Assembly: GCA_013290025.1 (NCBI GenBank)
Contig: JABCYV010000011.1
Span: 1-44,384 of the forward strand
DNA: 44,384 nucleotides
DNA from: Acidobacteriota bacterium
Lineage (GTDB): Bacteria; Acidobacteriota; Terriglobia; Terriglobales; Acidobacteriaceae
Direction: 5' to 3'
Made by a program: the position numbers and the translations under genes. The notes beneath the pieces were generated by a model. That model made no database searches and was not told the origin of the DNA. It saw nothing but the letters and a program-made list of their open reading frames with translations. This document shows positions 35,670 through 44,034 of the stretch, piece by piece. The first letter of the stretch is position 1; each line of letters begins with the position of its first letter.

Positions 35670-36542
35670 TTGGAATCGTTTGGCGCGCGATTGAAACGGG
35701 AACGGGAGCAGCGAAAAGTCACGCTGGATGAAATTTCCCTGTCCACCAAAATTGGCACCCGCTTCCTGCGCGCTCTGGAGGAAGAGCACTTCGAGCAACT
35801 TCCCGGCGGCATCTTTAATAAGGGCTTCGTTCGTGCCTACGCTCGCCATCTGGGTATGGACGAAGAACAAACCATCTCCGATTACCTGGTGGCCTCGGGA
35901 GCCGCCCAGCCCGAAAAGATGCTGGAGGAGGCACCGCAGTTGGAACTTCCCCCCGCGGAACCGGAGCCTCCAGTAGCGGCTCGGATTCCGTGGGGTATGT
36001 TGGCGGTAGCCCTGCTGCTTGTGGCGTTGGGCTTCGCACTCTGGGGTTTCCGTTCGCGGGAAAAACCCGTGATTCCGGCCGTAGTCACAGCACCTGCTGA
36101 CAACAAGCCTTCATCGCCGGCCCCTGCCACTCCGGCAATACCAAAGCTCGCTGCGCCTGAGTCTTCAGCCGCAGTGGCAGCCAATGCCAGGGCGACTCCC
36201 GCGCAACCCCCCGCAGCGGCGGCAGTAAACCAGGGACCTGCGCCTGGTGCGTTCGTAGTGTCGATTACTGCCCGGGAAAATTCCTGGCTCACGATCACGG
36301 CCGACGGCAAACAGATCATGAACGAAATCCTGGTCGCCCCAGGCGAGAAATCAGTGGAGGGCCAGAAAGAGGTCGTGATCCGTGCAGGAGATGTAGGTGC
36401 CTTGGAGTTCTCGTTCAACGGCAAAAAGCTTCCAATTCAAGGAGATTACGACGAAGTGAAGACTCTGGTGTTCGATGCCAATGGCCTGCGATCTTCCCCA
36501 ACGAGAACCGACTCCTCCACCGTGCCGCCCCCTCAATCGTAG
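35670..36542 (+). CDS. RodZ-like HTH membrane protein (TTG start)
   Basis: A 290-residue bitopic protein. An N-terminal helix-turn-helix of the RodZ/HTH_25 type spans about 4-72 (FGARLKREREQRKVTLDEIS; GGIFNKGFVRAYARHLG). A single transmembrane helix lies at 106-127 (WGMLAVALLLVALGFALWGF), then a Pro/Ala-rich linker (130-190), then a C-terminal domain of the DUF4115 type (about 195-275; ENSWLTITADGKQI). RodZ links MreB to the cell envelope. The TTG at 35670 suits the family's usual N-terminus; AAGGGC lies 10 bases upstream. It is alone, without mreB nearby. Confidence 0.85.
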   Translation: MESFGARLKREREQRKVTLDEISLSTKIGTRFLRALEEEHFEQLPGGIFNKGFVRAYARHLGMDEEQTISDYLVASGAAQPEKMLEEAPQLELPPAEPEPPVAARIPWGMLAVALLLVALGFALWGFRSREKPVIPAVVTAPADNKPSSPAPATPAIPKLAAPESSAAVAANARATPAQPPAAAAVNQGPAPGAFVVSITARENSWLTITADGKQIMNEILVAPGEKSVEGQKEVVIRAGDVGALEFSFNGKKLPIQGDYDEVKTLVFDANGLRSSPTRTDSSTVPPPQS

Positions 36543-36656
36543 TTTGTGCTCAACAGAATCCATGCCCCTAACTACCTTTTGACCAGAGATTTTCACCGCC
36601 TGGCGCGACTTGGAACCGTCTCGCCAAAAATCGTTGCGCTTGCCTGCCTTCTCTGG

Positions 36657-36679
36657 TACCTTAAATAGACCGTAAGGTA
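36657..36679. promoter_or_regulatory. Inverted repeat upstream of metK
   Basis: TACCTTA-AATAGACCG-TAAGGTA: perfect 7-bp arms with a 9-bp centre, about 76 bp before the metK TTG. It could be an operator or an RNA hairpin. I could not fit it to a known SAM riboswitch. Confidence 0.45.
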
Positions 36680-36754
36680 TTCATTTTGCGGTCGTTCTGC
36701 ACTCTGACTACCCCCGCCAGACACGATGTCCTGATCGCTTGAAGGAGAGACTGC

Positions 36755-37939
36755 TTGTCATCAAGAACCCGCTATCTTTTTACCTCTGAATCCGTAACTG
36801 AGGGTCACCCCGATAAAATTGCAGACCAGATTTCCGACGCGGTTCTGGACGCCTGCCTGAGCGAAGACCCAACCAGCCGAGTGGCTTGCGAAACCCTGAC
36901 CGCCACCGGATTGGTGGTGATCGCCGGGGAAATCACAACCAAGGCTTACGTCGATTTCCAGGCGCTGGTGCGCGGGACGATCTCTTCCATCGGCTATAAC
37001 AACGCGCTCTACGGCTTCGATTCCAACACTTGCGCCGTGATCTCCAGCATTAACAAGCAATCGGGCGACATCGCCATGGGCGTGGATACCGGCGGCGCCG
37101 GCGACCAGGGAATGATGTTTGGGTTTGCGTGCAACGAGACGCAGGAACTGATGCCGATGCCCATCTCGCTGGCGCACAAGCTGACCATGCGGCTCTCCGA
37201 CGTGCGGAAACATGGGAAGCTGCCCTACTTGCGGCCCGATGGCAAGTCTCAGGTCACGGTGGAATACGACGAACACCACAAGCCCATGCGCGTGGATGCG
37301 GTCGTGATCTCAACCCAGCATGCCGAAACTGTCGGCAATGACGAACTACGCAGTGACATCCTGAAGCACGTAATTCAAGCCACTATCCCGGCCCACCTGC
37401 TCGATCAGGACACGAAATATCACATCAATCCCACCGGACGTTTTGTGATCGGCGGGCCCATGGGCGACACTGGCCTCACCGGGCGGAAAATCATCGTCGA
37501 CACCTACGGCGGCATGGGACGTCATGGCGGCGGCGCATTCAGCGGCAAGGATCCGACTAAAGTAGACCGCTCGGCCGCATACATGGCGCGTCACATTGCC
37601 AAGAACATTGTCGCTGCGGGCCTGGCGGACCGTTGCGAAGTGCAGCTCGCCTACGCGATCGGCGTCGCCGAACCCGTCAGCGTGCTGGTGGATGCTTTTG
37701 GGACCGCCACGGTGGATCCGTCAAGTTTTCCTGCTCTGATCCGGTCCCATTTCAAGCTGACGCCCAAGGGCATCATCGACTCGCTGAATCTTCGCCGGCC
37801 GATTTACTTCAAGACCGCGGCCTATGGGCACTTTGGGCGCACTGATCCGGATTTCACCTGGGAAGCCACTGACAAGGCCGCTAAACTGGCTACCGACGCG
37901 GGTTTGCGCGAGCCAGTGGCTCATGCGGTGAGCAAGTAG
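36755..37939 (+). CDS. metK: S-adenosylmethionine synthase (TTG start)
   Basis: A 394-residue methionine adenosyltransferase: [20 protein letters not shown] at 9-28 with the ATP-binding [18 protein letters not shown], the glycine-rich [18 protein letters not shown] and [19 protein letters not shown]. It makes SAM from methionine and ATP. The TTG at 36755 is 5 bases after GAAGGAGAGA, an excellent ribosome site. ahcY follows 158 bp later on the same strand, so synthesis and recycling of the methyl donor are adjacent. Confidence 0.97.
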   Translation: MSSRTRYLFTSESVTEGHPDKIADQISDAVLDACLSEDPTSRVACETLTATGLVVIAGEITTKAYVDFQALVRGTISSIGYNNALYGFDSNTCAVISSINKQSGDIAMGVDTGGAGDQGMMFGFACNETQELMPMPISLAHKLTMRLSDVRKHGKLPYLRPDGKSQVTVEYDEHHKPMRVDAVVISTQHAETVGNDELRSDILKHVIQATIPAHLLDQDTKYHINPTGRFVIGGPMGDTGLTGRKIIVDTYGGMGRHGGGAFSGKDPTKVDRSAAYMARHIAKNIVAAGLADRCEVQLAYAIGVAEPVSVLVDAFGTATVDPSSFPALIRSHFKLTPKGIIDSLNLRRPIYFKTAAYGHFGRTDPDFTWEATDKAAKLATDAGLREPVAHAVSK

Positions 37940-38097
37940 GAATCGTTCGGGAATAGCATCTGAGATTTTTGGACAAAGGTACGGGTGCCATTCGTGCCCC
38001 TTCAATTTCTCCCGGTTCGTGTATTCTGAGTGGCTGTAGATGTTCAACCGTAATCTGAACAGAATTTTCATCATTTCTTAAGCGCCACAGGAGAAGT

Positions 38098-39375
38098 ATG
38101 TCTACGACAGCGCCGCAACTGAATTGTGACATCAAGAATCTGGATTTCGCCGATCTTGGAAAAAAACGAATCGACTGGGCCAACCAGTCGATGAAAGTTC
38201 TGCAAATCATCCGTAAAGAGTTCATCAAGAATCAGCCATTGACCGGCATCCGCGTATCTGCATGCCTGCACGTCACCGCGGAGACCGCGAATCTTGCCAT
38301 CTGTCTGCGCGACGGTGGCGCTGATGTGGTGCTGTGCGCCTCTAATCCGCTTTCTACCCAGGACGACGTCGCCGCCAGCCTGGTGCGCGACCACGGCATT
38401 CCCGTCTTCGCCATCAAGGGCGAGGACAACGACACTTATTACAGCCACATCCTGGCAGCCATCGACCACAAGCCCCACATCACCATGGACGATGGCGCTG
38501 ATCTCGTGACCATTCTTCACACCAAGCGGCAAGACGGGCTCACGAGCGTGATTGGCGGAACCGAGGAGACCACTACCGGCGTGATTCGTCTCCGCGCCAT
38601 GGCGAAGGAAGGCGTGCTGCGCTTCCCGATCGTGGCCGTGAACGACGCCGACACCAAGCATCTGTTCGACAATCGCTACGGAACTGGTCAGTCAACAATT
38701 GACGGCATCATTCGCGCCACCAACTTCTTGCTGGCGGGATCGAAGTTCATAGTCGCCGGATACGGCTGGTGCGGACGCGGGCTTGCCAGCCGCGCGCGCG
38801 GTGCCGGCGCTGAAGTAATCGTCACTGAGGTCGATCCGACCAAGGCGCTGGAAGCAGTGATGGACGGCTTCCGCGTGATGTCCATGACTGAGGCGGCCAG
38901 AATCGGCGATGTCTTCTGCACCGTGACTGGTAACAAGAGCGTGCTTACCAAAGACCACTTCGAGACTATGAAGGACGGCGCAATTATCTCGAACTCCGGC
39001 CACTTCAACGTGGAGATCGATATTCCGGCCCTGGAAAAGATGTCATCCTCCAAGCGCACCACGCGCAATTCCGTCGAGGAGTATTCGCTGAAAGACGGCC
39101 GCAAAATCAATCTGCTGGGCGAAGGCCGTCTGATTAACCTGGCTTCCGCTGAGGGCCATCCCGCGTCAGTGATGGACATGAGCTTTGCCGATCAGGCGCT
39201 TTCGGTCGAGTACATGGTGAAGAATTACAAGACTCTGGAAAAGAAAGTTCACCGCGTGCCCGATGACCTGGATAAGCGAGTGGCGCGTCTGAAGCTGGAG
39301 TCGATGGGGGTCAAGATCGACAAGCTGACGCCGGAGCAGGAAGAGTATCTGGCGGGCTGGAGTGAGGGAACGTAG
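38098..39375 (+). CDS. ahcY: Adenosylhomocysteinase
   Basis: A 425-residue S-adenosylhomocysteine hydrolase, which splits SAH to adenosine and homocysteine using bound NAD+. Landmarks: [32 protein letters not shown], the NAD site [27 protein letters not shown] and [11 protein letters not shown], with the length of the common bacterial form. CAGGAGAAGT precedes the ATG. It ends 58 bp before a strong terminator. The 158-bp metK-ahcY gap shows no recognisable SAH riboswitch. Confidence 0.97.
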   Translation: MSTTAPQLNCDIKNLDFADLGKKRIDWANQSMKVLQIIRKEFIKNQPLTGIRVSACLHVTAETANLAICLRDGGADVVLCASNPLSTQDDVAASLVRDHGIPVFAIKGEDNDTYYSHILAAIDHKPHITMDDGADLVTILHTKRQDGLTSVIGGTEETTTGVIRLRAMAKEGVLRFPIVAVNDADTKHLFDNRYGTGQSTIDGIIRATNFLLAGSKFIVAGYGWCGRGLASRARGAGAEVIVTEVDPTKALEAVMDGFRVMSMTEAARIGDVFCTVTGNKSVLTKDHFETMKDGAIISNSGHFNVEIDIPALEKMSSSKRTTRNSVEEYSLKDGRKINLLGEGRLINLASAEGHPASVMDMSFADQALSVEYMVKNYKTLEKKVHRVPDDLDKRVARLKLESMGVKIDKLTPEQEEYLAGWSEGT

Positions 39376-39390
39376 AGCAGGGTTTGTGGC

Positions 39391-39407
39391 GCGGGCGCCT
39401 CGCCCGC
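39391..39407. repeat. GC-rich hairpin GCGGGCG-CCT-CGCCCGC
   Basis: A perfect 7-bp stem with a 3-base loop, 16 bases after the ahcY stop. It resembles a short interspersed palindrome and may also act as a 3' stability hairpin. Confidence 0.5.
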
Positions 39408-39432
39408 GAGTTCCTGGAATAACATTAAAGGG

Positions 39433-39455
39433 GGGCGGCGTGAGCCGCCCTTTTT
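39433..39455 (+). terminator. Rho-independent terminator of ahcY
   Basis: GGGCGGC-GTGA-GCCGCCC followed by TTTTT: perfect 7-bp stem, tetraloop and T-tract. It lies 58 bp after the ahcY stop and closes the metK-ahcY unit. Confidence 0.9.
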
Positions 39456-39570
39456 GCTTTTGATGAGAAAGCGGAATTCGTGCCCTTCCGTCCGTGATAG
39501 TTGAAACCAGTTCTGCTTCGGGAAACCGCTCCGATTGGCTATCGGGGCTGTTATGCTTTTTAACCCCTTT

Positions 39571-39599
39571 CCCACCCTTCGAAAACCGCGAAGGGTGGG
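39571..39599. repeat. Long hairpin CCCACCCTTCG...CGAAGGGTGGG
   Basis: Perfect 11-bp arms (39571-39581 and 39589-39599) around a 7-base loop. There is no T-tract in either direction, so it is more likely a dispersed palindromic repeat than a terminator. Confidence 0.6.
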
Positions 39600-39631
39600 G
39601 CACTCGGCACTTTCCGGCTTTGGCTTGCTGT

Positions 39632-39670
39632 CGTTTGCTTCGCAAACGGTAGACTGCACTCAGGATGACA
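39632..39670 (-). repeat. TGTCATCCTGAG repeat, partial inverted copy
   Basis: On the minus strand: TGTCATCCTGAGTGCAGTC, then a hairpin CGTTTGC-GAA-GCAAACG. It lacks the GAAGGACCTATGCA end of the two full copies. Confidence 0.6.
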
Positions 39671-39719
39671 ACCTACCCAGCGACGCCGGTGAGTCTACAC
39701 GAGCAGATCGGTAAAACCG

Positions 39720-39778
39720 CTGTCATCCTGAGGAATGAGGCTTTCGCTTGGCGAAAGCCCTGACGAAGGACCTATGCA
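39720..39778 (+). repeat. Left inverted repeat of the GIY-YIG unit
   Basis: It starts CTGTCATCCTGAGG, has a perfect 9-bp hairpin GGCTTTCGC-TTG-GCGAAAGCC (39739-39759), and ends GAAGGACCTATGCA (39765-39778). The end overlaps the stop codon of the GIY-YIG gene. The 14-base end is identical to that of the right copy, in inverted orientation. Confidence 0.8.
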
Positions 39779-40099
39779 CTTTCCGGCTGATATTGATGCC
39801 GGAGGTACCAGTCTTTGCTCAGGTCTTTCCATCCTGGGTTCATAGATACGATCAACGCAATCTTCTCGATTCGAAGCAGACCTTTGATTTGCTTCTCGCG
39901 AGCGATGGCTGCGTCAACGTCACCAAAGGGTTCGAAATAGACCAATCGGTTTGATCTTGTAGCGCGCGGCAAATTCGCCTTTTATTCCTTGCTTATGCTC
40001 GAATACGCGGCGTTCCAGGTAGCCCGTTACGCCCGCATAGAGCGTTTTGGACCGGTTGGTCATGATGTAGACGTAGTAGAAATGAGGCGAGGAATGCAT
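39772..40099 (-). pseudogene. GIY-YIG endonuclease, frameshifted
   Basis: Two frames together make one small GIY-YIG nuclease domain protein. The first part from ATG 40099 reads MHSSPHFYYVYIMTNRSKT, then LYAGVTGYLERRVFEHKQ and FAARYKI. The second part reads NRLVYFEPFGDVDAAIAREKQIKG, WKDLSKDWYL and ends at 39772. The frame changes at the TTT run at 39950-39952; one T fewer restores YKINRLVYFE and a 108-residue protein, normal for YhbQ/UPF0213-like proteins. The family motif Y-V-Y-I and Y-A-G-V is present, with GIY-YIG degenerate in its usual way for this group. Start and stop codons lie inside inverted repeats. The frameshift may be real decay or a homopolymer sequencing error. Confidence 0.85.
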
Positions 40100-40161
40100 A
40101 GGTCCTTCACTTCGCTTGCGTTTCTGCTTTGCAGAAACGCAAACTCCGTTCAGGATGACAG
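40095..40161 (-). repeat. Right inverted repeat of the GIY-YIG unit
   Basis: On the minus strand it starts CTGTCATCCTGAACGG, has a perfect 12-bp hairpin with 3-base loop (40116-40142, core GCAGAAACGC), and ends GAAGGACCTATGCA. The ATG of the GIY-YIG gene is within that end, with AAGGA as its ribosome site. Confidence 0.8.
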
Positions 40162-40196
40162 GGGTTAAGGAGTTGAGCCTGTGACGGGTGAACATT

Positions 40197-40225
40197 CTGA
40201 GGAGCGAAGGCTTGCACTTCCTCAG
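40197..40225. repeat. CTGAGGA...TCCTCAG inverted repeat
   Basis: 7-bp arms 15 bases apart, just outside the right repeat and before the mutase stop. On the minus strand it reads ATCCTGAGGAAGTGC..., like another degenerate member of the TCCTGAGG family. Confidence 0.45.
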
Positions 40226-40270
40226 GATCAAGTGCGTGGCTTTAGCGAGGACGCTCGCGCCTACATTAGG

Positions 40271-42070
40271 TCACGTAACACTAACTTCCGTGTACGTTCC
40301 ATACACTTCGCGCAGGGCTTCGCAAATCTCTCCAACGGTGGCGTAAGCACGGACGGCGTCCACAATGTAGGGCATGGTGTTGGCGGGGGAGATGTCGCCG
40401 TTCGCTGCAGCTTTAGGCTCCTGGGCGGCGGCCTTTTTCAACGCATCCAGAAGGCGGCGGACTTCCTCGTTCGACCGGCGCGCCCGCAAAGCTTTCAGCT
40501 TCGCACTCTGTTGCCGGGCCACGCTTTCATCGATGTAGAGAATATGTGGCGTTTCCTCTTCGATCACGAACTCGTTGACGCCCACAATGATTTTTTCTTT
40601 GGCTTCGGCAGCACGCTGGTATTGGTATGAGGCTTCGGCGATCTCTTTCTGCGGATAGCCTCGCTCGATCGCCTTCACCATACCGCCCATGGAGTCGAGT
40701 TTGCCGAAGTAGTCGAACGCACCTTTTTCCATTTGGAGCGTTAGGGTTTCTAAGAAATATGACCCGCCCAAAGGATCGGTAGTTTGCGTGACTCCGGATT
40801 CATAGGCGATGATCTGCTGCGTCCGCAGCGCGATCCGTGCGGCTTCTTCAGTCGGCAGTGCCAAAGCTTCATCGTAGGAATCAGTATGCAGGGATTGGGT
40901 TCCACCGAGCACCGCGGCCATAGCTTGTAGGGCTACGCGCGCGATGTTGTTCATGGGTTGCTGCGCCGGTAAGGAAACACCCGCAGTCTGGGTGTGGAAG
41001 CGCATCAGCCAGGTGCGCTGGTTCTTGGCGCCAAAGCGGTCTTTGGTTACCTGATACCAAATCTTGCGGGCGGCGCGGTACTTGGCGATCTCCTCGAAGA
41101 AATCATTGTGCGCATTGAAGAAGAAACTGAGGCGGGGACCGAACTCGTCCACTTCAAGGCCGCGCCGCCGCGCCCATTCGACGTACTCCACGCCGTTGTA
41201 CAAAGTGAATGCCAGTTCCTGCAATGCGGTGGAACCAGCCTCGCGGATGTGATATCCGCTGATCGAGATGGTGTTGAACTTCGGCGTGAATTTCGAGCCA
41301 AACTCGAACGTGTCCACTACCAGCCGCATCGAAGGAGCGGGGGGATAGATATATTCCTTCTGCGCGATGTATTCCTTGAGAATGTCGTTCTGTATGGTAC
41401 CGGAAATCTTTTTCCAGTCCGCGCCCTGCTTTTCGGCGACCACGAGATACATCGCCCACAGCACGGAAGCCGGCGAGTTGATGGTCATCGAGACCGTGGT
41501 TTTCTCCAGATCGATGCCGTGGAACAGGATTTCCATGTCCTCGAGCGAATCGATGGCCACTCCACACTTTCCAACCTCGCCCTCACTGGCGGGATGATCG
41601 GAGTCGTAGCCCATCAAGGTCGGTAAGTCGAAGGCGACCGAGAGGCCGCTGCCGCCGTGCTCGAGAAGATACTTGTAGCGCTGGTTGGTCTCTTCGGGAG
41701 ATGCGAATCCTGAAAACTGCCGCATCGTGAAAAGTTTCCCGCGATATCCGCTGGCGTGAATGCCACGGGTAAACGGCGGCTGGCCCGGGTAGCCAAGATA
41801 TTTCTCCGCGCTCCAGTCTTCGGGTAGATCAGCCTCGGTGTAAAGCCGGCGGACAGGAACACCAGAAATGGTGGTAAAGCGGGCGTGGCCGTGCTCGTCA
41901 AGATTCACGCCGGTGGGCGCCCCGATGGGCTTCTCGGGAGATTTTTCGAGCGTAGGCGCCAGGATTTTCTCAGCCCATTTTTCTTCGTTGGCGGAAGGAT
42001 GGCGACCGTCGAAAACGTCGGAAATCGGGCTCTCAACAACCGGCGGCTTACGAGGCTTGTTTTGGGGCAT
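40271..42070 (-). CDS. B12-dependent acyl-CoA mutase large subunit, isobutyryl-CoA-mutase-like
   Basis: A 599-residue catalytic (TIM-barrel) subunit of the methylmalonyl-CoA mutase family without its own B12-binding domain. Landmarks: [71 protein letters not shown], and [17 protein letters not shown]. At the two positions that set substrate specificity (Y89 and R207 in methylmalonyl-CoA mutase) it has F119 and Q237, 118 residues apart as in the reference enzymes; Phe and Gln are the isobutyryl-CoA mutase pair. So interconversion of isobutyryl- and butyryl-CoA is more likely than methylmalonyl-CoA. GGAG precedes the ATG by 5 bases. The small B12-binding subunit and a MeaB-type chaperone are not in the window. 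Confidence 0.88.
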   Translation of the reverse strand: MPQNKPRKPPVVESPISDVFDGRHPSANEEKWAEKILAPTLEKSPEKPIGAPTGVNLDEHGHARFTTISGVPVRRLYTEADLPEDWSAEKYLGYPGQPPFTRGIHASGYRGKLFTMRQFSGFASPEETNQRYKYLLEHGGSGLSVAFDLPTLMGYDSDHPASEGEVGKCGVAIDSLEDMEILFHGIDLEKTTVSMTINSPASVLWAMYLVVAEKQGADWKKISGTIQNDILKEYIAQKEYIYPPAPSMRLVVDTFEFGSKFTPKFNTISISGYHIREAGSTALQELAFTLYNGVEYVEWARRRGLEVDEFGPRLSFFFNAHNDFFEEIAKYRAARKIWYQVTKDRFGAKNQRTWLMRFHTQTAGVSLPAQQPMNNIARVALQAMAAVLGGTQSLHTDSYDEALALPTEEAARIALRTQQIIAYESGVTQTTDPLGGSYFLETLTLQMEKGAFDYFGKLDSMGGMVKAIERGYPQKEIAEASYQYQRAAEAKEKIIVGVNEFVIEEETPHILYIDESVARQQSAKLKALRARRSNEEVRRLLDALKKAAAQEPKAAANGDISPANTMPYIVDAVRAYATVGEICEALREVYGTYTEVSVT

Positions 42071-42156
42071 GTTTACTCCACGTCAACCCTTGATGATAGG
42101 AGGTTGCAGCGCGGCGGGCAAGGCAGGAGTGGGAGCTGAACATTTACGAATTCGGC

Positions 42157-42351
42157 CTAAATGTATCCGAGATCTTTCAATCTTTCTGCGATAATGCGCT
42201 GCTCAGCCTGATCCATCTGAGCGGCATCGTCACGAAGCAGTTCTTGCAGGACGAAAGTTAAGAACTGCTCCAAGCCACCGAAGCGCGCGCCAAAGCGCTG
42301 CTCGGCACTCTTGCAAAGTTCGGCCGGGAGCCGCAGCTCACGAAGCCCCGA
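42157..42351 (-). pseudogene. Unrecognised C-terminal protein fragment
   Basis: About 64 residues that look coding (GLRELRLPAELCKSAEQRFG, LTFVLQELLRDD, AEQRIIAERLKDLGYI) but have no start codon or ribosome site of their own. The frame overlaps the end of the GNAT-like pseudogene by 14 bases. The ending RLKDLGYI resembles the tails of some sulfatase/phosphatase-like or small helical proteins, without a firm match. It is either a fragment joined to the GNAT gene by a rearrangement or the remains of a separate gene. Confidence 0.5.
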
Positions 42352-42795
42352 TTTTCTGGTAGCAGCGCACTGCGGACTCGTGTTCCGCAAACACGCCCAA
42401 GTCAATTCGTTGCAGGTTCAGCCGGTAAAAACCGTATTCGACTGCGAGCCGACTGGCCTCGCTGCCAATCCCACTGCCCCATAACTTCTTTACCCCAATC
42501 ATGATGCCCAAAGTCGGCTTACGGTGGACCCAATGTATGGGCCCAAGCTTCACATTCCCAACGTGCTGGCTGGACTTTTTATCAATCACCCCAAACATAC
42601 CTGGTTCTGGGAGCTCCTCACTTCTTCGTAATACTTCTCCAACTCTTCCATTGTTGTGGGAAACACTCCCGTTTCCATATAACGGGTGACCTGCGGATCG
42701 TTCAGCCAGCTAAGGTAGCTTTCGTTCAGATCTTTGCGGCAAAGTGGCCGAAGATAGATTTTGGACCCTAGGACAAATGCGGTCTTGGTCGACAA
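42338..42795 (-). pseudogene. GNAT N-acetyltransferase (PseH-like), frameshifted and truncated
   Basis: The first frame from TTG 42795 reads KIYLRPLCRKDLNESYLSWLN and GVFPTTMEELEKYYEEVRSS. It stops at 42586, where a second frame continues MFGVIDKKSSQHVGNVKLGP, GIMIGVKKLWGSGIGSEA (acetyl-CoA loop) and YRLNLQRIDLGVFAEHESAV. A 1-base deletion near 42600 explains the break. The second frame stops after CYQKIGAS, about where other family members continue, so the C-terminus is also lost. The TTG directly follows the pseC stop (TGATTG), so it belongs to that operon. By context it would acetylate the 4-amino sugar, as PseH does. Confidence 0.75.
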
Positions 42796-44028
42796 TCAGT
42801 CTCCTGGTACTTCACAATCATCGGAGTAAGCCGAACATACTTTCTTCACTGCGGCGATCACATCTTCGACATCCTGATCGCTCATCCCGTGAAACATCGG
42901 CAAGCTGACGAGGCACTCGTAAGCCGCTTCGGCTACTGGATATTCTCCACCGCGGTAACCAAATCGGTCACGATAATAGGGATGCCGATGAACCGGAATG
43001 TAATGCACGTTCACGCCAATATTCTCAGCGCGCAGCGCGCGAAAGACCTCGCTCCTGCCGGCAGAAAATTTCTTCAACTCTAGCCGAATGGGATAGAGGT
43101 GCCAGGCGGGATTCACGTCGCTGCGGACTTGGGGCCGAAGTACACCCGGAAGTTTCTGGAAGGCGGCCGTGTATTGAGCTGCGATTTGTCTGCGCCGGGC
43201 CAGATTCACTTCCAGTCTGGCCAGTTGCTGAAGCCCCAACGCGCACGCGATGTCTGTGAGGCGGTAGTTGAAACCCAGCAAAACCATTTCGTAATGCCAC
43301 TGACCCAACATTTGCCTCTGCCGGGCATTGCTGCTGATGCCGTGATTGCGAAAGCGGCGTAAGGTTTCAGAAAACTCTGGGTTGTCGGTCGTCACCATAC
43401 CGCCTTCACCGGTGGTCAGATGTTTCACCGGATGAAAACTGAAAACAGTCATGTGGGCAATGCTGCCAACGCGGCGACCGCGATATTCGGCCCCCAAGGC
43501 ATGACATGCGTCTTCGATCACGATCAAACCGTGGCGCTCCGCGAGCTGCAGAATGGAATCCAAGTCGGCGGGATGGCCGGCATAGTCAACCGGGAGAATT
43601 GCTTTTGTCCGGGACGTGAGTCGAGCACTCGCGAGGTCGGGATCGAGATTTAACGTATCCGAAGAGACATCCGCAAAAACCGGTGTCGCTCCCTGGTGCA
43701 GCAGGCAATTAGCCGTGGCTGCGAAGGTCATCGGCGAGGTGATCGCCTCGTCTCCGAATTTCAATCCGGCGGCGAACGCGGCAGCGTGCAATGCGGCAGT
43801 GCCAGAGCTGAAACTGACCGCGTGTTTCGTTCCCACCCACGCCGCCACGGCTTCCTCAAACTCGGCGACTTTGGGTCCAGTGGTCAGCCAGTCCGAGCGT
43901 AGCGTTTCCACCACGGCCTGAATGTCATCTTCGCTGATGCTGTGATGACCATAAGGCAGCAGGGTATTCCGCACCGGAGATCCGCCGTTGATTGCCAGCA
44001 CTTCCCGGCTTGTCGACGCCACGGTCAT
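42796..44028 (-). CDS. pseC: DegT-family sugar aminotransferase (PseC type)
   Basis: A 410-residue PLP-dependent aminotransferase. Landmarks: YGHHSISEDDIQAVVETLRS and DWLTTGPKVAEFE at the N-terminus, FSSGTAALHAA (phosphate binding), the aspartate D173 in VIEDACHALGAEY, and the PLP lysine K202 in FSFHPVKHLTTGEGG. These match UDP-4-amino-4,6-dideoxy-N-acetyl-beta-L-altrosamine transaminase, the second step of pseudaminic acid synthesis. It follows pseB by 6 bp and precedes the broken GNAT gene. The name depends partly on this context; related DegT enzymes for other amino sugars look similar. Confidence 0.85.
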   Translation of the reverse strand: MTVASTSREVLAINGGSPVRNTLLPYGHHSISEDDIQAVVETLRSDWLTTGPKVAEFEEAVAAWVGTKHAVSFSSGTAALHAAAFAAGLKFGDEAITSPMTFAATANCLLHQGATPVFADVSSDTLNLDPDLASARLTSRTKAILPVDYAGHPADLDSILQLAERHGLIVIEDACHALGAEYRGRRVGSIAHMTVFSFHPVKHLTTGEGGMVTTDNPEFSETLRRFRNHGISSNARQRQMLGQWHYEMVLLGFNYRLTDIACALGLQQLARLEVNLARRRQIAAQYTAAFQKLPGVLRPQVRSDVNPAWHLYPIRLELKKFSAGRSEVFRALRAENIGVNVHYIPVHRHPYYRDRFGYRGGEYPVAEAAYECLVSLPMFHGMSDQDVEDVIAAVKKVCSAYSDDCEVPGD

Positions 44029-44034
44029 GAATTC

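Larger units (their letters stand above)
39376..39771. other. Repeat-dense intergenic region downstream of ahcY
   Basis: These 396 bp contain no gene but at least four hairpin elements in a row: 39391-39407, the terminator at 39433-39455, 39571-39599, 39632-39648 next to an inverted TGTCATCCTGA copy, and the repeat starting at 39720. GCACTTTCCGGCT occurs at 39607-39619 and again at 39776-39788 at the end of the GIY-YIG gene. Confidence 0.7.

Noticed and set aside
36543-38097. SAM or SAH riboswitch before metK or ahcY
   Set aside because: The leaders show an inverted repeat but none of the conserved cores of known SAM or SAH riboswitch classes.
39376-40270. CRISPR array or insertion sequence among the repeats
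   Set aside because: Repeats are inverted, irregularly spaced and differ in their centres; no cas gene, transposase or target duplication is seen.
40271-42070. Calling this gene mutA (methylmalonyl-CoA mutase)
   Set aside because: The specificity positions hold Phe and Gln, the isobutyryl-CoA mutase pair, so the narrower name would mislead.
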